DNA of 64,000 nt from Haemophilus haemolyticus_M (lineage in GTDB: Bacteria; Pseudomonadota; Gammaproteobacteria; Enterobacterales; Pasteurellaceae). Positions 1 to 8,579 of this stretch are shown one piece after another; positions within the stretch are counted from its first letter, which is position 1, and every line of letters starts with the position of its first letter. The notes below the pieces were generated by a model that worked only from the letters and a program-made list of their open reading frames with translations, did not search any database and was not told the origin of the DNA. The DNA lies in the NCBI RefSeq assembly GCF_003490935.1, contig NZ_QQGD01000007.1, forward strand, positions 1 through 64,000, given 5' to 3'. The position numbers were made by a program, and so were the translations under genes.

Positions 1-1
1 A

Positions 2-67
2 CGTTTCGCAATCCGTGAAGGTGGCCGTACAGTAGGTGCTGGTGTTGTAGCGAAAATCATCAAATAA
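2..67 (+). CDS. tuf: Elongation factor Tu, C-terminal end only
   Basis: The window opens inside a gene whose last 21 codons read RFAIREGGRTVGAGVVAKII followed by K and TAA. This is the invariant C-terminus of bacterial EF-Tu, the GTPase that delivers aminoacyl-tRNA to the ribosome. Only the end of domain 3 is present. H. influenzae has two tuf copies, and the tus genes next to it match the chromosomal neighbourhood of one of them; which copy this is cannot be told from the fragment. Confidence 0.95.
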   Translation, partial: RFAIREGGRTVGAGVVAKIIK

Positions 68-111
68 TTGATGGATTCTTAAATGTCTTAGAGACAGAAA
101 GAAGACAAAAG

Positions 112-143
112 AAAAGTGCGGGGAAAACGTTCCGCACTTTTTG
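112..143. terminator. Bidirectional terminator made of an inverted uptake-signal pair
   Basis: AAAAGTGCGG (112-121) pairs with CCGCACTTTT (132-141) around a 10-nt loop, with T-rich sequence on both sides. It lies between the convergent tuf and tusB ends. The stem is made of two opposed DNA uptake signal cores, a common Haemophilus terminator design. Confidence 0.85.
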
Positions 144-193
144 TTTATTCTGTGTCTGATATTTCGCTTAAGTATTTACTAGATTATTTGATT

Positions 194-481
194 TTATAGT
201 GATAGCTGCGGTAAATAATTTTCAGTGATTCCAACAAGTTCTTCTATTGAAATTAATTTTATCTTGCTGTTTTGAGGTAAAAGTGCGGTGAGATTTCTTG
301 CTAAAATATCTCGTTTCAATATCATGCAATTCCCTTTACATTTGGCAAAATAATCAGGGTATTTTACTGCCAATAACACACCATCTTGCCATAATACTAT
401 CGCATCTTTTTCTGTAACGTATGAAAAGTAATCATCTAGTTCAGTTTTGGGGTAATCTGACTGGGAAAATGTATAAAGCAT
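194..481 (-). CDS. tusB: Sulfur relay protein TusB
   Basis: A 95-residue DsrH/TusB-like protein. TusB is one subunit of the TusBCD heterohexamer, which passes persulfide sulfur from TusA to TusE during 2-thiouridine synthesis at tRNA wobble position 34. It is the last gene of a tight tusD-tusC-tusB run on the minus strand, starting 8 nt after tusC ends. The call rests on length, on order in the tus cluster and on the adjacent YheO-like gene, as in enterobacteria. Sequence conservation within TusB is low, so the neighbours carry much of the weight. Confidence 0.9.
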   Translation of the reverse strand: MLYTFSQSDYPKTELDDYFSYVTEKDAIVLWQDGVLLAVKYPDYFAKCKGNCMILKRDILARNLTALLPQNSKIKLISIEELVGITENYLPQLSL

Positions 482-489
482 AATATTCC

Positions 490-849
490 TTAGAAAGTAA
501 ACAATTTTTCTGCTTGATTAAGCTTTTCTATTAATAAAGAGCGGTCAATTTTTTCACAAGATAGGATGAGCTGCTCATTATCTAGCTTAAATTTCTGTAA
601 AGACGTTATGCAGATAAAGCGTTGTTCTACATCATATAAATCTAATAATTTAAAGGTTCGAATGAAGTCTTTCTGTTGAATGAGTTCAGGTTGTTGATGA
701 TTAATAAGATTTAGTACACCATCATCTATAAAAAATACGCCAATGTCATCTGGGTCACAAAAAGCTGTTGCGGCAAGAATTGCATCTAAGCCTTCTCGTG
801 AAATGGATGTGCCATGTGGAGATGTGCGAAATAAAAAGGCTATCTTCAT
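490..849 (-). CDS. tusC: Sulfur relay protein TusC
   Basis: A 119-residue DsrF/TusC family protein beginning MKIAFLFRTSPHG, typical of the family's first beta strand and nucleotide-fold loop. It is a structural subunit of the cytoplasmic TusBCD sulfur-transfer complex for tRNA 2-thiolation. Its start overlaps the end of tusD by 4 nt (846-849), indicating translational coupling, and tusB follows after 8 nt. Confidence 0.92.
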   Translation of the reverse strand: MKIAFLFRTSPHGTSISREGLDAILAATAFCDPDDIGVFFIDDGVLNLINHQQPELIQQKDFIRTFKLLDLYDVEQRFICITSLQKFKLDNEQLILSCEKIDRSLLIEKLNQAEKLFTF

Positions 850-1226
850 AGGGTTATTACTCGATCTGCTTTTAAACTTGCTGCCATAAATTCACCAAGG
901 CCTGCAATCGTAAATCCCTCTGCAAGATTGTAGTGATCTGTGGTTGATGTTGTTAAGTTATCAACAACACCTCGTCGTTGAGATGCTGCAACACATAAAT
1001 GCAAAGGAACATTGTGGGTGATGGAAAACATTTGCCAATGTTTTTGTAAATTAACTTCATCATTAGCTGGATACACTAATGCATTTCCGTTATTCACTCC
1101 ATCTTGAAAGAAAAAAATCTGTGAGATTTCGTGTCCTTTTTTGATTAAGGCGTCTGCAAATTGATAAGCTAAAAACGCCCCTTGTTTTCCGTAAACAGGG
1201 CTTTTGACGGCGATAACATAGCGCAT
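846..1226 (-). CDS. tusD: Sulfurtransferase TusD
   Basis: A 126-residue DsrE/TusD family protein. TusD carries the catalytic cysteine of the TusBCD complex and accepts persulfide sulfur from TusA. The conserved segment HLCVAASQRRGV supplies that cysteine. Its start codon shares a base with the stop of the upstream YheO-like regulator (1226), and its end overlaps tusC, so the four genes are packed as one operon. Confidence 0.93.
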   Translation of the reverse strand: MRYVIAVKSPVYGKQGAFLAYQFADALIKKGHEISQIFFFQDGVNNGNALVYPANDEVNLQKHWQMFSITHNVPLHLCVAASQRRGVVDNLTTSTTDHYNLAEGFTIAGLGEFMAASLKADRVITL

Positions 1227-1891
1227 TATTCTTGCTCTTGTTTGATTTGGCGGATGTACAGGTAAACCGTATGTCGGGAAATATCTAAACGTTCTGCGAC
1301 TAAATTAATCGCATCTTTAATATCAAAAATACCTTTTTCGTAAAGAGAAAGGACGATTTGTCGGTTTTTAGTATTATTGGCAACAGAGCGATCCGCATTG
1401 ACTTCTTCTATTGTTTTTTCAATAGTCTGCGCAACCAAGTCTTCCACAGAACTCGCAAAGTTCACTGAAGATGTTTCATTCGTATGCTCCATTGGCATAA
1501 AGCATTGTAAAAATTGAGATACGGGTACATCTAAATTAATATTGATACAAAGCAAACCAATAATACGCTGAGTTTTATTACGAATGGCAATAGTGACTGA
1601 TTTCATCAGTACGCTGCCTTTTGCTCGTGTAAAATAAGGCTTTGAAACACTTTCACTTTGCATATTTCGTAGCGAACGTAAGGCAAGATCGGTGATTGGT
1701 GAACCAACTTGTCGATTAGTGTTATGTCCGTTAGCAATACAAATAGCAGAATGTTCAATATCTTCTAGAGAATGAAGCACGATTTCACAATGTTCGCCAA
1801 TCAGTGCGCTTACACCATCAACGACCGCTTTGTAGGAGTTTATGATAGTGCGATCTTCGTCGGTGAAAGGATATTTGTCGTTTAAAGTCAT
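1226..1891 (-). CDS. YheO/DauR-like helix-turn-helix regulator with PAS-like domain
   Basis: A 221-residue cytoplasmic regulator. The N-terminal two thirds form a YheO-type PAS-like ligand domain with the motif EIVLHSLEDIEHSAICIANG. The C-terminus (about residues 165-221) is a helix-turn-helix ending in ISRHTVYLYIRQIKQ, typical of the DauR/YheO family. It heads the run into tusDCB, as yheO does in Escherichia coli. DauR in Pseudomonas responds to D-arginine catabolism; the ligand here is unknown. A USS (1905-1914) sits upstream of its start. Confidence 0.85.
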   Translation of the reverse strand: MTLNDKYPFTDEDRTIINSYKAVVDGVSALIGEHCEIVLHSLEDIEHSAICIANGHNTNRQVGSPITDLALRSLRNMQSESVSKPYFTRAKGSVLMKSVTIAIRNKTQRIIGLLCININLDVPVSQFLQCFMPMEHTNETSSVNFASSVEDLVAQTIEKTIEEVNADRSVANNTKNRQIVLSLYEKGIFDIKDAINLVAERLDISRHTVYLYIRQIKQEQE

Positions 1892-1980
1892 AGTGTTAGG
1901 TTAAAAGTGCGGTAAAAATTCCGCTTGTTTTTTATAATAAAAAGCACGCGTTAAAGAACGCGCGCTATTAAATTCATTAA

Positions 1981-2706
1981 TTATTTTGCAGCTTTTGGAT
2001 TGACGTCTAATACTTCCACATCAAAAATTAATGTTGAATTTGGTGGAATAGATGCGCCAGCACCTTGTTCGCCATAGCCTAATTCAGGGGCAATGACTAA
2101 TTGAATTTTTCCGCCTTTTTTCACTAATTGAAGACCTTCAGTCCAGCCTTTAATTACTTGATCAAGTTGGAATTCTACAGGTTGACCGCGCTCTACGGAG
2201 CTATCAAATACTTTTCCATTTGGTAATTTACCCGTGTAATGTACTTTAACGGTATCTGTTGCTTTGATTGCATCGCCTTTACCTGCGTTTTCAATTTTGT
2301 ACATTAAACCAGATTGAGTAGTTTTTACATCTTTACCTTTAGCAAATTCAGCACGGAATTTATCACCTTCTTCTTTTGCTTGTTTAGCAATAGATTCTGC
2401 TTTTGCTTTTGACGCAGCCATTAATTTTGCTTCAATAGATTCTAAGGTTTTTTGGATTTTTTCATCTTTACGAACATCCACTTTACCTTCTAAGGCATCT
2501 TTTAAACCATCTAAAATACGCGCATTATCATATTTGATGACTTCTTTGTGTGAATCTACAAGATCTTTCATTTGACCGCCCATGAGTGTACCTACGGCAT
2601 AAGATGCCGCTTTCTCATCGAATGCGCTATCTTCTGCAAAAACTTGGCCAGAAATCACCGCACTTACCATTAATGCTGCGATAGATAATTTTTGAATTTT
2701 TAACAT
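1981..2706 (-). CDS. fkpA: Periplasmic FKBP-type peptidyl-prolyl isomerase
   Basis: A 241-residue protein with an N-terminal Sec signal peptide whose likely cleavage is after GQVFA. A helical dimerisation region spans about residues 27-115. The FKBP domain (about 130-235) contains VHYTGKLPNGKVFDSS and ends IPPNSTLIFDVEVLDV. FkpA/Mip-type proteins catalyse cis-trans proline isomerisation and act as periplasmic chaperones for envelope proteins. It is monocistronic and divergent from slyX. Confidence 0.93.
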   Translation of the reverse strand: MLKIQKLSIAALMVSAVISGQVFAEDSAFDEKAASYAVGTLMGGQMKDLVDSHKEVIKYDNARILDGLKDALEGKVDVRKDEKIQKTLESIEAKLMAASKAKAESIAKQAKEEGDKFRAEFAKGKDVKTTQSGLMYKIENAGKGDAIKATDTVKVHYTGKLPNGKVFDSSVERGQPVEFQLDQVIKGWTEGLQLVKKGGKIQLVIAPELGYGEQGAGASIPPNSTLIFDVEVLDVNPKAAK

Positions 2707-2803
2707 ATGAGTTAATCCTTTATAATGAATGGAATAATACGAGGAATAGATTAAATGGCTTTCTATCTATTCTCAACTTTTTTTTAGAATTTAGAGAAAA
2801 TTT

Positions 2804-3025
2804 ATGCAAATTCAACAAATGTTAGAAAATCGCATCGAAGAACTTGAAACGAAAATTGCATTTCAGGAACAGTTATTAGATGAATTAAATCACGCTTTAG
2901 TTCAACAGCAATTTGATATAGATAAAATGCAAGTCCAATTGCGTTATATGGCAAATAAATTAAAAGATTTTCAACCCTCTAACATTGCAAGCCAATCTGA
3001 AGAAACGCCACCGCCCCATTATTAA
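2804..3025 (+). CDS. slyX: SlyX family coiled-coil protein
   Basis: A 73-residue acidic protein, nearly all coiled coil, starting MQIQQMLENRIEELETKIAFQ and ending in the PPPHY tail typical of SlyX. Its function is unknown; slyX often neighbours FKBP isomerase genes, as it does here. The start has a purine-rich upstream stretch (TTTAGAGAAAATTT) rather than a strong Shine-Dalgarno. Confidence 0.9.
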   Translation: MQIQQMLENRIEELETKIAFQEQLLDELNHALVQQQFDIDKMQVQLRYMANKLKDFQPSNIASQSEETPPPHY

Positions 3026-3050
3026 TTTCTGCAATAAATTCGTTCAAATG

Positions 3051-3078
3051 AAAAGGGCGCTTAATGCGCCCTTTAAAT
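3051..3078. terminator. Bidirectional terminator between slyX and the PGdx gene
   Basis: AAAGGGCGC (3052-3060) pairs with GCGCCCTTT (3066-3074) around a TTAAT loop. A-rich sequence on the left and T/A on the right suit termination of both converging genes. Confidence 0.8.
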
Positions 3079-3116
3079 TACATTCCCAAATAATAATCAG
3101 CTAAATACTTGCCTGC

Positions 3117-3842
3117 TTATGCAAAGTATTTTTCCAAATCGTCGCTACCGCCAATGTGTTTACCACCGATAAACACTTGTGGAACAGTAGTACGACCTGA
3201 AACTGCACGTACGCTCACGATTGTTGCATCGTGACCTAATACGATTTCTTCGAAGCTTAAGCCTTTATCGTGTAAAAGTTGTTTTGCTTTTGCACAGAAA
3301 GGACAGCCAGGTTTTGTGAAGATTGAAATAGACTCTTGCACTTGGTGTTGTGGCGCAAGGTATTTCAACATAGTGTCAGCATCGGATACTTTGAACGGAT
3401 CGCCTGGTTCGTTTGGTTCGATAAACATTTTTTCAACTACGCCGTTTTTCACAAGCATAGAATAACGCCATGAACGTTTACCAAAACCTAAATCTTCTTT
3501 ACCAACTAACATACCCATACCTTCGGTAAATTCACCATTACCATCTGGAATGAAAGTGATGTTTTCAGATTTTTCATCTTCTTTCCATGCGTTCATTACG
3601 AAAGTATCATTTACAGATACAACGAGAATATCGTCTACACCGTATTTTTTGAATACTGGTGCTAATTCGTTGTAACGTGGTAAGTGTGATGATGAGCAAG
3701 TTGGAGTGAATGCGCCTGGTAATGAGAACACGATCACTGTTTTGTTATCAAATAATTCAGAGGTAGTTACATCAACCCATTTATCACCCTGACGAGTGCG
3801 GAATGTCACTTGAGGGACTTTTTTTCCTTCCATATTAGACAT
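3117..3842 (-). CDS. Peroxiredoxin-glutaredoxin fusion peroxidase (PGdx, hybrid Prx5)
   Basis: A 241-residue two-domain enzyme that reduces peroxides using glutathione. The N-terminal Prx5/redoxin domain (residues 1 to about 165) carries the peroxidatic cysteine C49 in FTPTCSSSH. The C-terminal glutaredoxin domain (about 170-241) has the redox motif C180-PF-C183 and the cis-proline segment TTVPQVFIGGKHIGG. The fusion is characteristic of Haemophilus and some other pathogens (HI0572 in Rd). It is divergent from oxyR, consistent with OxyR control of this peroxidase. Confidence 0.96.
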   Translation of the reverse strand: MSNMEGKKVPQVTFRTRQGDKWVDVTTSELFDNKTVIVFSLPGAFTPTCSSSHLPRYNELAPVFKKYGVDDILVVSVNDTFVMNAWKEDEKSENITFIPDGNGEFTEGMGMLVGKEDLGFGKRSWRYSMLVKNGVVEKMFIEPNEPGDPFKVSDADTMLKYLAPQHQVQESISIFTKPGCPFCAKAKQLLHDKGLSFEEIVLGHDATIVSVRAVSGRTTVPQVFIGGKHIGGSDDLEKYFA

Positions 3843-3965
3843 TGTTTTTTTCTCCTATTGGTTGTTAATTTAAATTTTACGCGCTGTATTATAGGGAAAA
3901 TTATGATATAGTCATAATCAATTAATTCTATTCTTTTAATTGAATTTTTCTATAGGGAAAATCTC

Positions 3966-4871
3966 ATGAATATCCGTGATCTAGAATATCTTGTTGCCTT
4001 ATCTGAATATAAACATTTCCGTCGTGCTGCCGATTCTTGTAATGTGAGTCAACCGACATTAAGTGGTCAAATTCGTAAATTAGAAGATGAGCTCGGTATT
4101 ATCTTGTTAGAGCGCACCAGTCGTAAGGTGTTGTTTACTCAATCTGGGATGTTGTTAGTTGATCAGGCTCGTACAGTTCTTCGAGAAGTAAAATTATTGA
4201 AAGAAATGGCGAGTAATCAAGGTAAAGAAATGACCGGGCCATTACACATCGGTTTAATTCCAACAGTTGGTCCTTACTTGCTCCCTTATATTGTACCAAC
4301 GTTAAAAGCGGCATTCCCTGATTTAGAAGTTTTTCTTTATGAAGCTCAAACGCATCAACTATTAGAACAATTGGAAACGGGACGCTTAGATTGTGCCATC
4401 GTTGCCACTGTTCCTGAAACTGAGGCTTTTATTGAAGTACCTATTTTCAACGAGAAAATGTTACTTGCCGTATCTGAGCATCATCCTTGGGCTCAAGAAA
4501 GTAAACTTTCAATGAACCAGTTAAATGGTCAAGAAATGTTAATGCTTGATGATGGCCATTGTTTGCGTAATCAAGCGTTAGATTATTGCTTCACTGCTGG
4601 TGCAAAAGAAAATTCCCATTTCCAAGCGACTAGCCTTGAAACTTTGCGTAATATGGTGGCAGCAAATGCTGGTATCACTTTTATGCCTGAATTGGCAGTA
4701 CTAAATGAAGGCACGCGAAAAGGTGTGAAATATATTCCTTGTTATTCGCCTGAGCCATCACGCACCATTGCGTTGGTTTATCGTCCTGGTTCACCATTGC
4801 GTAATCGTTACGAGCGTGTAGCAAGTGCGGTCAGCGATAAAGTTAAATCTATTCTAGGTGGGTTGAAATAA
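3966..4871 (+). CDS. oxyR: Hydrogen peroxide-sensing LysR-type activator OxyR
   Basis: A 301-residue LysR-family regulator. The N-terminal winged helix (residues 1-60) contains HFRRAADSCNVSQPTLSGQ. The redox-sensing pair C199 (GHCLRNQ) and C208 (LDYCF) matches the positions of the E. coli disulfide switch. Oxidised OxyR activates peroxide-defence genes. It faces away from PGdx across a 123-bp shared intergenic region, so autoregulation and PGdx control from the same site are likely. The stop overlaps the start of fabR by 1 nt. Confidence 0.97.
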   Translation: MNIRDLEYLVALSEYKHFRRAADSCNVSQPTLSGQIRKLEDELGIILLERTSRKVLFTQSGMLLVDQARTVLREVKLLKEMASNQGKEMTGPLHIGLIPTVGPYLLPYIVPTLKAAFPDLEVFLYEAQTHQLLEQLETGRLDCAIVATVPETEAFIEVPIFNEKMLLAVSEHHPWAQESKLSMNQLNGQEMLMLDDGHCLRNQALDYCFTAGAKENSHFQATSLETLRNMVAANAGITFMPELAVLNEGTRKGVKYIPCYSPEPSRTIALVYRPGSPLRNRYERVASAVSDKVKSILGGLK

Positions 4872-5488
4872 TGGCTGGTGTTCGTGCTGTTCAAAAAGAA
4901 AAGACTCGTCGAGCTTTAGTGGATGCGGCATTTAATCAACTTAGCGCAGAAAAAAGTTTTTCTAATTTGAGTTTGCGAGAAGTTGCCCGCGAGGCTGGAA
5001 TTGCGCCTACATCTTTCTATCGTCATTTTAGCGATATGGATGAACTCGGCTTAGAAATGGTGGATGAAGCTGGTTTGATGTTGCGCCAATTAATGCGTCA
5101 AGCGCGTAAACGTATTGATGCTGGCGGTAGCGTTATTTCTGTTTCTGTGGATACATTTTTTGAATTTATCACTAACAGTACGAACGTTTTTCGCTTGCTA
5201 TTACGTGAAAGTTCAGGCACTTCTCAAGCTTTTCGTACTGCGGCAGCACGTGAAATTAAGCATTTTGTTGATGAGTTAGCAGAATATATTTCCTACAAAC
5301 ATCAATATTCACAATATGTTGCTTATGTTCAAGCGGAAGGTATCGTAACAATCGTATTCACTGCTGGGGCTAATGCTTTAGATATGAGTAAAGCTGAACG
5401 TGAGCAACTTAAAGCTAGAGTAATTTTGCAGTTGAGAATGCTTGCAAAAGGCGCTGATTTTGCAGCGAATAAGGAAAGAGGCAAGTAA
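4871..5488 (+). CDS. fabR: TetR-family repressor of unsaturated fatty-acid genes, FabR
   Basis: A 205-residue TetR regulator whose N-terminal helix-turn-helix (about 20-65) contains SLREVAREAGIAPTSFYRHF, the characteristic FabR recognition helix. In enterobacteria FabR represses fabA and fabB according to acyl-ACP/CoA saturation. It is translationally coupled to oxyR through a TAATG junction, the same pairing as in E. coli. Confidence 0.9.
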   Translation: MAGVRAVQKEKTRRALVDAAFNQLSAEKSFSNLSLREVAREAGIAPTSFYRHFSDMDELGLEMVDEAGLMLRQLMRQARKRIDAGGSVISVSVDTFFEFITNSTNVFRLLLRESSGTSQAFRTAAAREIKHFVDELAEYISYKHQYSQYVAYVQAEGIVTIVFTAGANALDMSKAEREQLKARVILQLRMLAKGADFAANKERGK

Positions 5489-5557
5489 GATAGTTTATAT
5501 CTAGCCTATTAGTTTTCTCTTTGTGCTTAGATATTCACTATCTTTTATTTTTCCGAG

Positions 5558-6034
5558 TTATTTCTCATACCAAATTTTATTCACATAAAGTGTGATAAAA
5601 CCTGAGGGCGTTTCTACCCGCACTTCGTCGTCTAATGTTTTTCCGATTAAAGCTCGAGCAACTGGGGAATCAATGGATATCCAATTTTTCGCAGGGGCAA
5701 ATTCATCGCAACCGACGATACGATATTGCTTGATTTCACCATCTTCATTTTCCAATTCTACCCATGCGCCAAAGAAAATTTTTCCCTCTTGCTTTGGGTT
5801 GTAATCGACAATTTGTAGTGCTTCCAATCTTTTAGTTAAAAAACGTACACGACGATCAATTTCACGTAAGCGACGTTTTCCGTAAATATATTCTGCATTT
5901 TCACTGCGGTCACCAAGAGCGGCAGCATCTGAAACAGCTTGGGTTACTTTGGGGCGTTCTTCTTTCCACAAAAACTTGAGTTCTTGATCAAGCTCATTCC
6001 AGCCTTGACGGGTAATATAATTTGATTTTGCCAT
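5558..6034 (-). CDS. greB: Transcript cleavage factor GreB
   Basis: A 158-residue Gre factor. An N-terminal coiled coil (about 1-75) carries the acidic tip around DAAALGDRSENAEYIYGK, and a C-terminal FKBP-like domain follows. GreB rescues backtracked RNA polymerase by stimulating cleavage of the transcript 3' end. Several arginine and lysine residues after the tip (YGKRRLREIDRR) fit GreB rather than GreA. It is divergent from tex, as in many gammaproteobacteria. Confidence 0.95.
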   Translation of the reverse strand: MAKSNYITRQGWNELDQELKFLWKEERPKVTQAVSDAAALGDRSENAEYIYGKRRLREIDRRVRFLTKRLEALQIVDYNPKQEGKIFFGAWVELENEDGEIKQYRIVGCDEFAPAKNWISIDSPVARALIGKTLDDEVRVETPSGFITLYVNKIWYEK

Positions 6035-6135
6035 AATAAAAATAAAAGAAAGTTTTTCGAATTATATTTGAGCCAATAGCCTAAAACCAGTATTCTATCC
6101 CTGTTTTTTCTCGAATCCTTTCATAACAAAGAAGT

Positions 6136-8454
6136 ATGACAATGTTAAATCAACAAATTAGCCAAATTATTGCGGCAGAATTAACCGTTCAACCCCAACA
6201 AATCCTCGCCGCCATTCAATTATTAGATGATGGCAACACCATTCCATTTATTGCCCGTTATCGTAAAGAAGCCACTGGTGGCTTGGATGACACCCAACTT
6301 CGTCATTTTGAAACTCGTTTAATTTATTTACGTGAATTAGAAGATCGTCGTCAAACCATTTTGAAATCTATTGAAGAGCAAGGGAAATTGACCGATGAAT
6401 TGCGTGACAAAATCCATGCGACACAAAGCAAAACCGAATTAGAAGATTTGTATTTGCCATACAAACCGAAACGTCGTACTAAAGGGCAAATTGCGATTGA
6501 AGTGGGTCTTGAGCCATTGGCTGATTTACTTTGGAACGAGCCAAAAAATGATCCAGAATCAACCGCACTTTCCTTTGTTGATGCTGAAAAAGGCGTAGCT
6601 GATAGCAAAGCTGCGTTAGACGGTGCACGCTATATTTTAATGGAACGTTTTGCTGAAGATGCGGGTTTATTAGCTAAGGTCCGTGATTATTTAGCGAAAA
6701 ATGCGGTTATTGTATCTAAAGTGATCGAAGGCAAAGAAACGGAAGGCGCAAAATTCCAAGATTATTTCGACCACCAAGAATTATTGAAAAATGTACCTTC
6801 TCACCGTGCATTAGCCATGTTCCGTGGACGTAATGAGGGCATTTTACAATTAAGCTTAAATGCTGATCCTGATGCAGAAGAGGGTAGTCGCCAAAGCTAT
6901 TGTGAAGAGATTATTCGTGATTATTTAGATGCCCGTTTCACGGGTCAGCCAGCGGATAAATGGCGTGAACAAGTGATTGCATGGACGTGGAAAATCAAAG
7001 TTTCGTTGCATTTAGAAACAGAATTAATGGCAAGTTTACGTGAAAAAGCGGAAGAAGAAGCCATTGATGTTTTTGCTAGAAATCTGACCGCACTTTTAAT
7101 GGCCGCACCAGCTGGCGCGAAAAGCACTATGGGCTTGGATCCGGGCTTACGCACAGGTGTTAAAGTCGCGGTGGTGGATAACACAGGTAAATTATTAGAT
7201 ACCACCACCATTTATCCACACACAGGGCGTGAAGCGGAAGCACAAGTGGCGATTTTCAGCTTAATTCGCAAACATAACGTGGAATTAATTGCCATTGGTA
7301 ATGGTACCGCTTCTCGTGAAACCGAACGTTTTGCGAAAGAAGTGATTAAAGAAATCAAAGAAAATAAACCTCAAACCGTTGTAGTGAGCGAAGCAGGCGC
7401 GTCCGTTTATTCTGCTTCTGAATTTGCCGCAAATGAATTTCCAAATTTAGATGTGTCTTTACGTGGTGCGGTCTCTATCGCGCGTCGTTTACAAGATCCA
7501 TTGGCAGAATTAGTGAAAATCGAACCGAAAGCCATTGGTGTAGGGCAATATCAGCACGATGTAAACCAAACCCAACTTGCGCGTAAACTCGATGCGGTGG
7601 TGGAAGACTGTGTAAACGCGGTGGGTGTGGATTTGAACACAGCATCTGCACCATTGCTTGCTCGCGTGGCTGGAATGACGAAAACTTTAGCGCAAAACAT
7701 TGTGGAATACCGTGATGAAAATGGCCGTTTTGAAAGTCGCAGTGAATTGAAAAAAGTGCCGCGTTTAGGACCAAAAGCTTTTGAGCAATGTGCAGGCTTT
7801 ATGCGTATTGCAGACGGGAAAAATCCACTTGATGCTTCAGGTGTTCACCCTGAAGCTTACCCTGTGGTCGAAAAAATCTTGCAAGCCACTGCGCAATCTA
7901 TTCAAGATTTAATGGGCAATGCCGGTGTGGTACGTCAGCTTGATGCAAAACAATTTATTGATGAGCAATTTGGTTTACCGACCATTCAAGATATTTTCAA
8001 AGAATTGGAAAAACCAGGTCGCGATCCGCGTGGTGAGTTTAAAACTGCGGTATTCGCAGAAGGCGTGGAAGAAATCACAGATTTAAAACCAGGTATGATT
8101 TTAGAAGGTACCGTCACTAATGTGACTAATTTCGGCGCATTTGTGGATATCGGTGTTCACCAAGACGGTTTAGTACATATTTCATCATTAAGCGATAAAT
8201 TCGTAGAAGACCCACATCAAGTGGTGAAAACAGGAGATATCGTGAAAGTGAAAGTGTTGGAAGTAGATGTGCCGCGTAAACGTATCGCGTTGACGATGCG
8301 ATTAGATGAAAGTGCGGTCAAAAATGACGGCAAATCTGACCGCACTTTATCCGCAAGACCTCGTGGAAATACGCAGCGAGAGGAGCGTAATTCAAGAGGT
8401 AATAATGTGATGGGCAATGCCTTTGCTGATGCGCTAAAAAATTGGAAAAAATAA
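6136..8454 (+). CDS. tex: Tex family RNA-binding transcription accessory protein
   Basis: A 772-residue Tex/YhgF protein. In order it has an N-terminal helical region, a YqgF-like RNase H fold near 320-450 (GLDPGLRTGVKVAVVD), helix-hairpin-helix repeats near 490-560 (VGVDLNTASAPLLARVAGM) and an S1 RNA-binding domain at about 650-720 (LEGTVTNVTNFGAFVDIG). Tex binds nucleic acid and affects transcription and stress tolerance. The tail after the S1 domain is low-complexity and includes two opposed uptake signals near 8311 and 8339. Confidence 0.95.
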   Translation: MTMLNQQISQIIAAELTVQPQQILAAIQLLDDGNTIPFIARYRKEATGGLDDTQLRHFETRLIYLRELEDRRQTILKSIEEQGKLTDELRDKIHATQSKTELEDLYLPYKPKRRTKGQIAIEVGLEPLADLLWNEPKNDPESTALSFVDAEKGVADSKAALDGARYILMERFAEDAGLLAKVRDYLAKNAVIVSKVIEGKETEGAKFQDYFDHQELLKNVPSHRALAMFRGRNEGILQLSLNADPDAEEGSRQSYCEEIIRDYLDARFTGQPADKWREQVIAWTWKIKVSLHLETELMASLREKAEEEAIDVFARNLTALLMAAPAGAKSTMGLDPGLRTGVKVAVVDNTGKLLDTTTIYPHTGREAEAQVAIFSLIRKHNVELIAIGNGTASRETERFAKEVIKEIKENKPQTVVVSEAGASVYSASEFAANEFPNLDVSLRGAVSIARRLQDPLAELVKIEPKAIGVGQYQHDVNQTQLARKLDAVVEDCVNAVGVDLNTASAPLLARVAGMTKTLAQNIVEYRDENGRFESRSELKKVPRLGPKAFEQCAGFMRIADGKNPLDASGVHPEAYPVVEKILQATAQSIQDLMGNAGVVRQLDAKQFIDEQFGLPTIQDIFKELEKPGRDPRGEFKTAVFAEGVEEITDLKPGMILEGTVTNVTNFGAFVDIGVHQDGLVHISSLSDKFVEDPHQVVKTGDIVKVKVLEVDVPRKRIALTMRLDESAVKNDGKSDRTLSARPRGNTQREERNSRGNNVMGNAFADALKNWKK

Positions 8455-8462
8455 CAAGTTAT

Positions 8463-8490
8463 AGGGCGAGATTATTCGCCCTTTTTTTAT
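8463..8490 (+). terminator. Rho-independent terminator of tex
   Basis: AGGGCGA (8463-8469) pairs with TCGCCCT (8476-8482) around GATTAT and is followed by seven T residues. Confidence 0.9.
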
Positions 8491-8579
8491 ATCTTTCCTT
8501 TCCCGAAAAGCATCGCCAAAACGGCGATTTTTTGCTATAATTCCGCCCAATTTTTATTTACAAAAGAATGAGATAAATT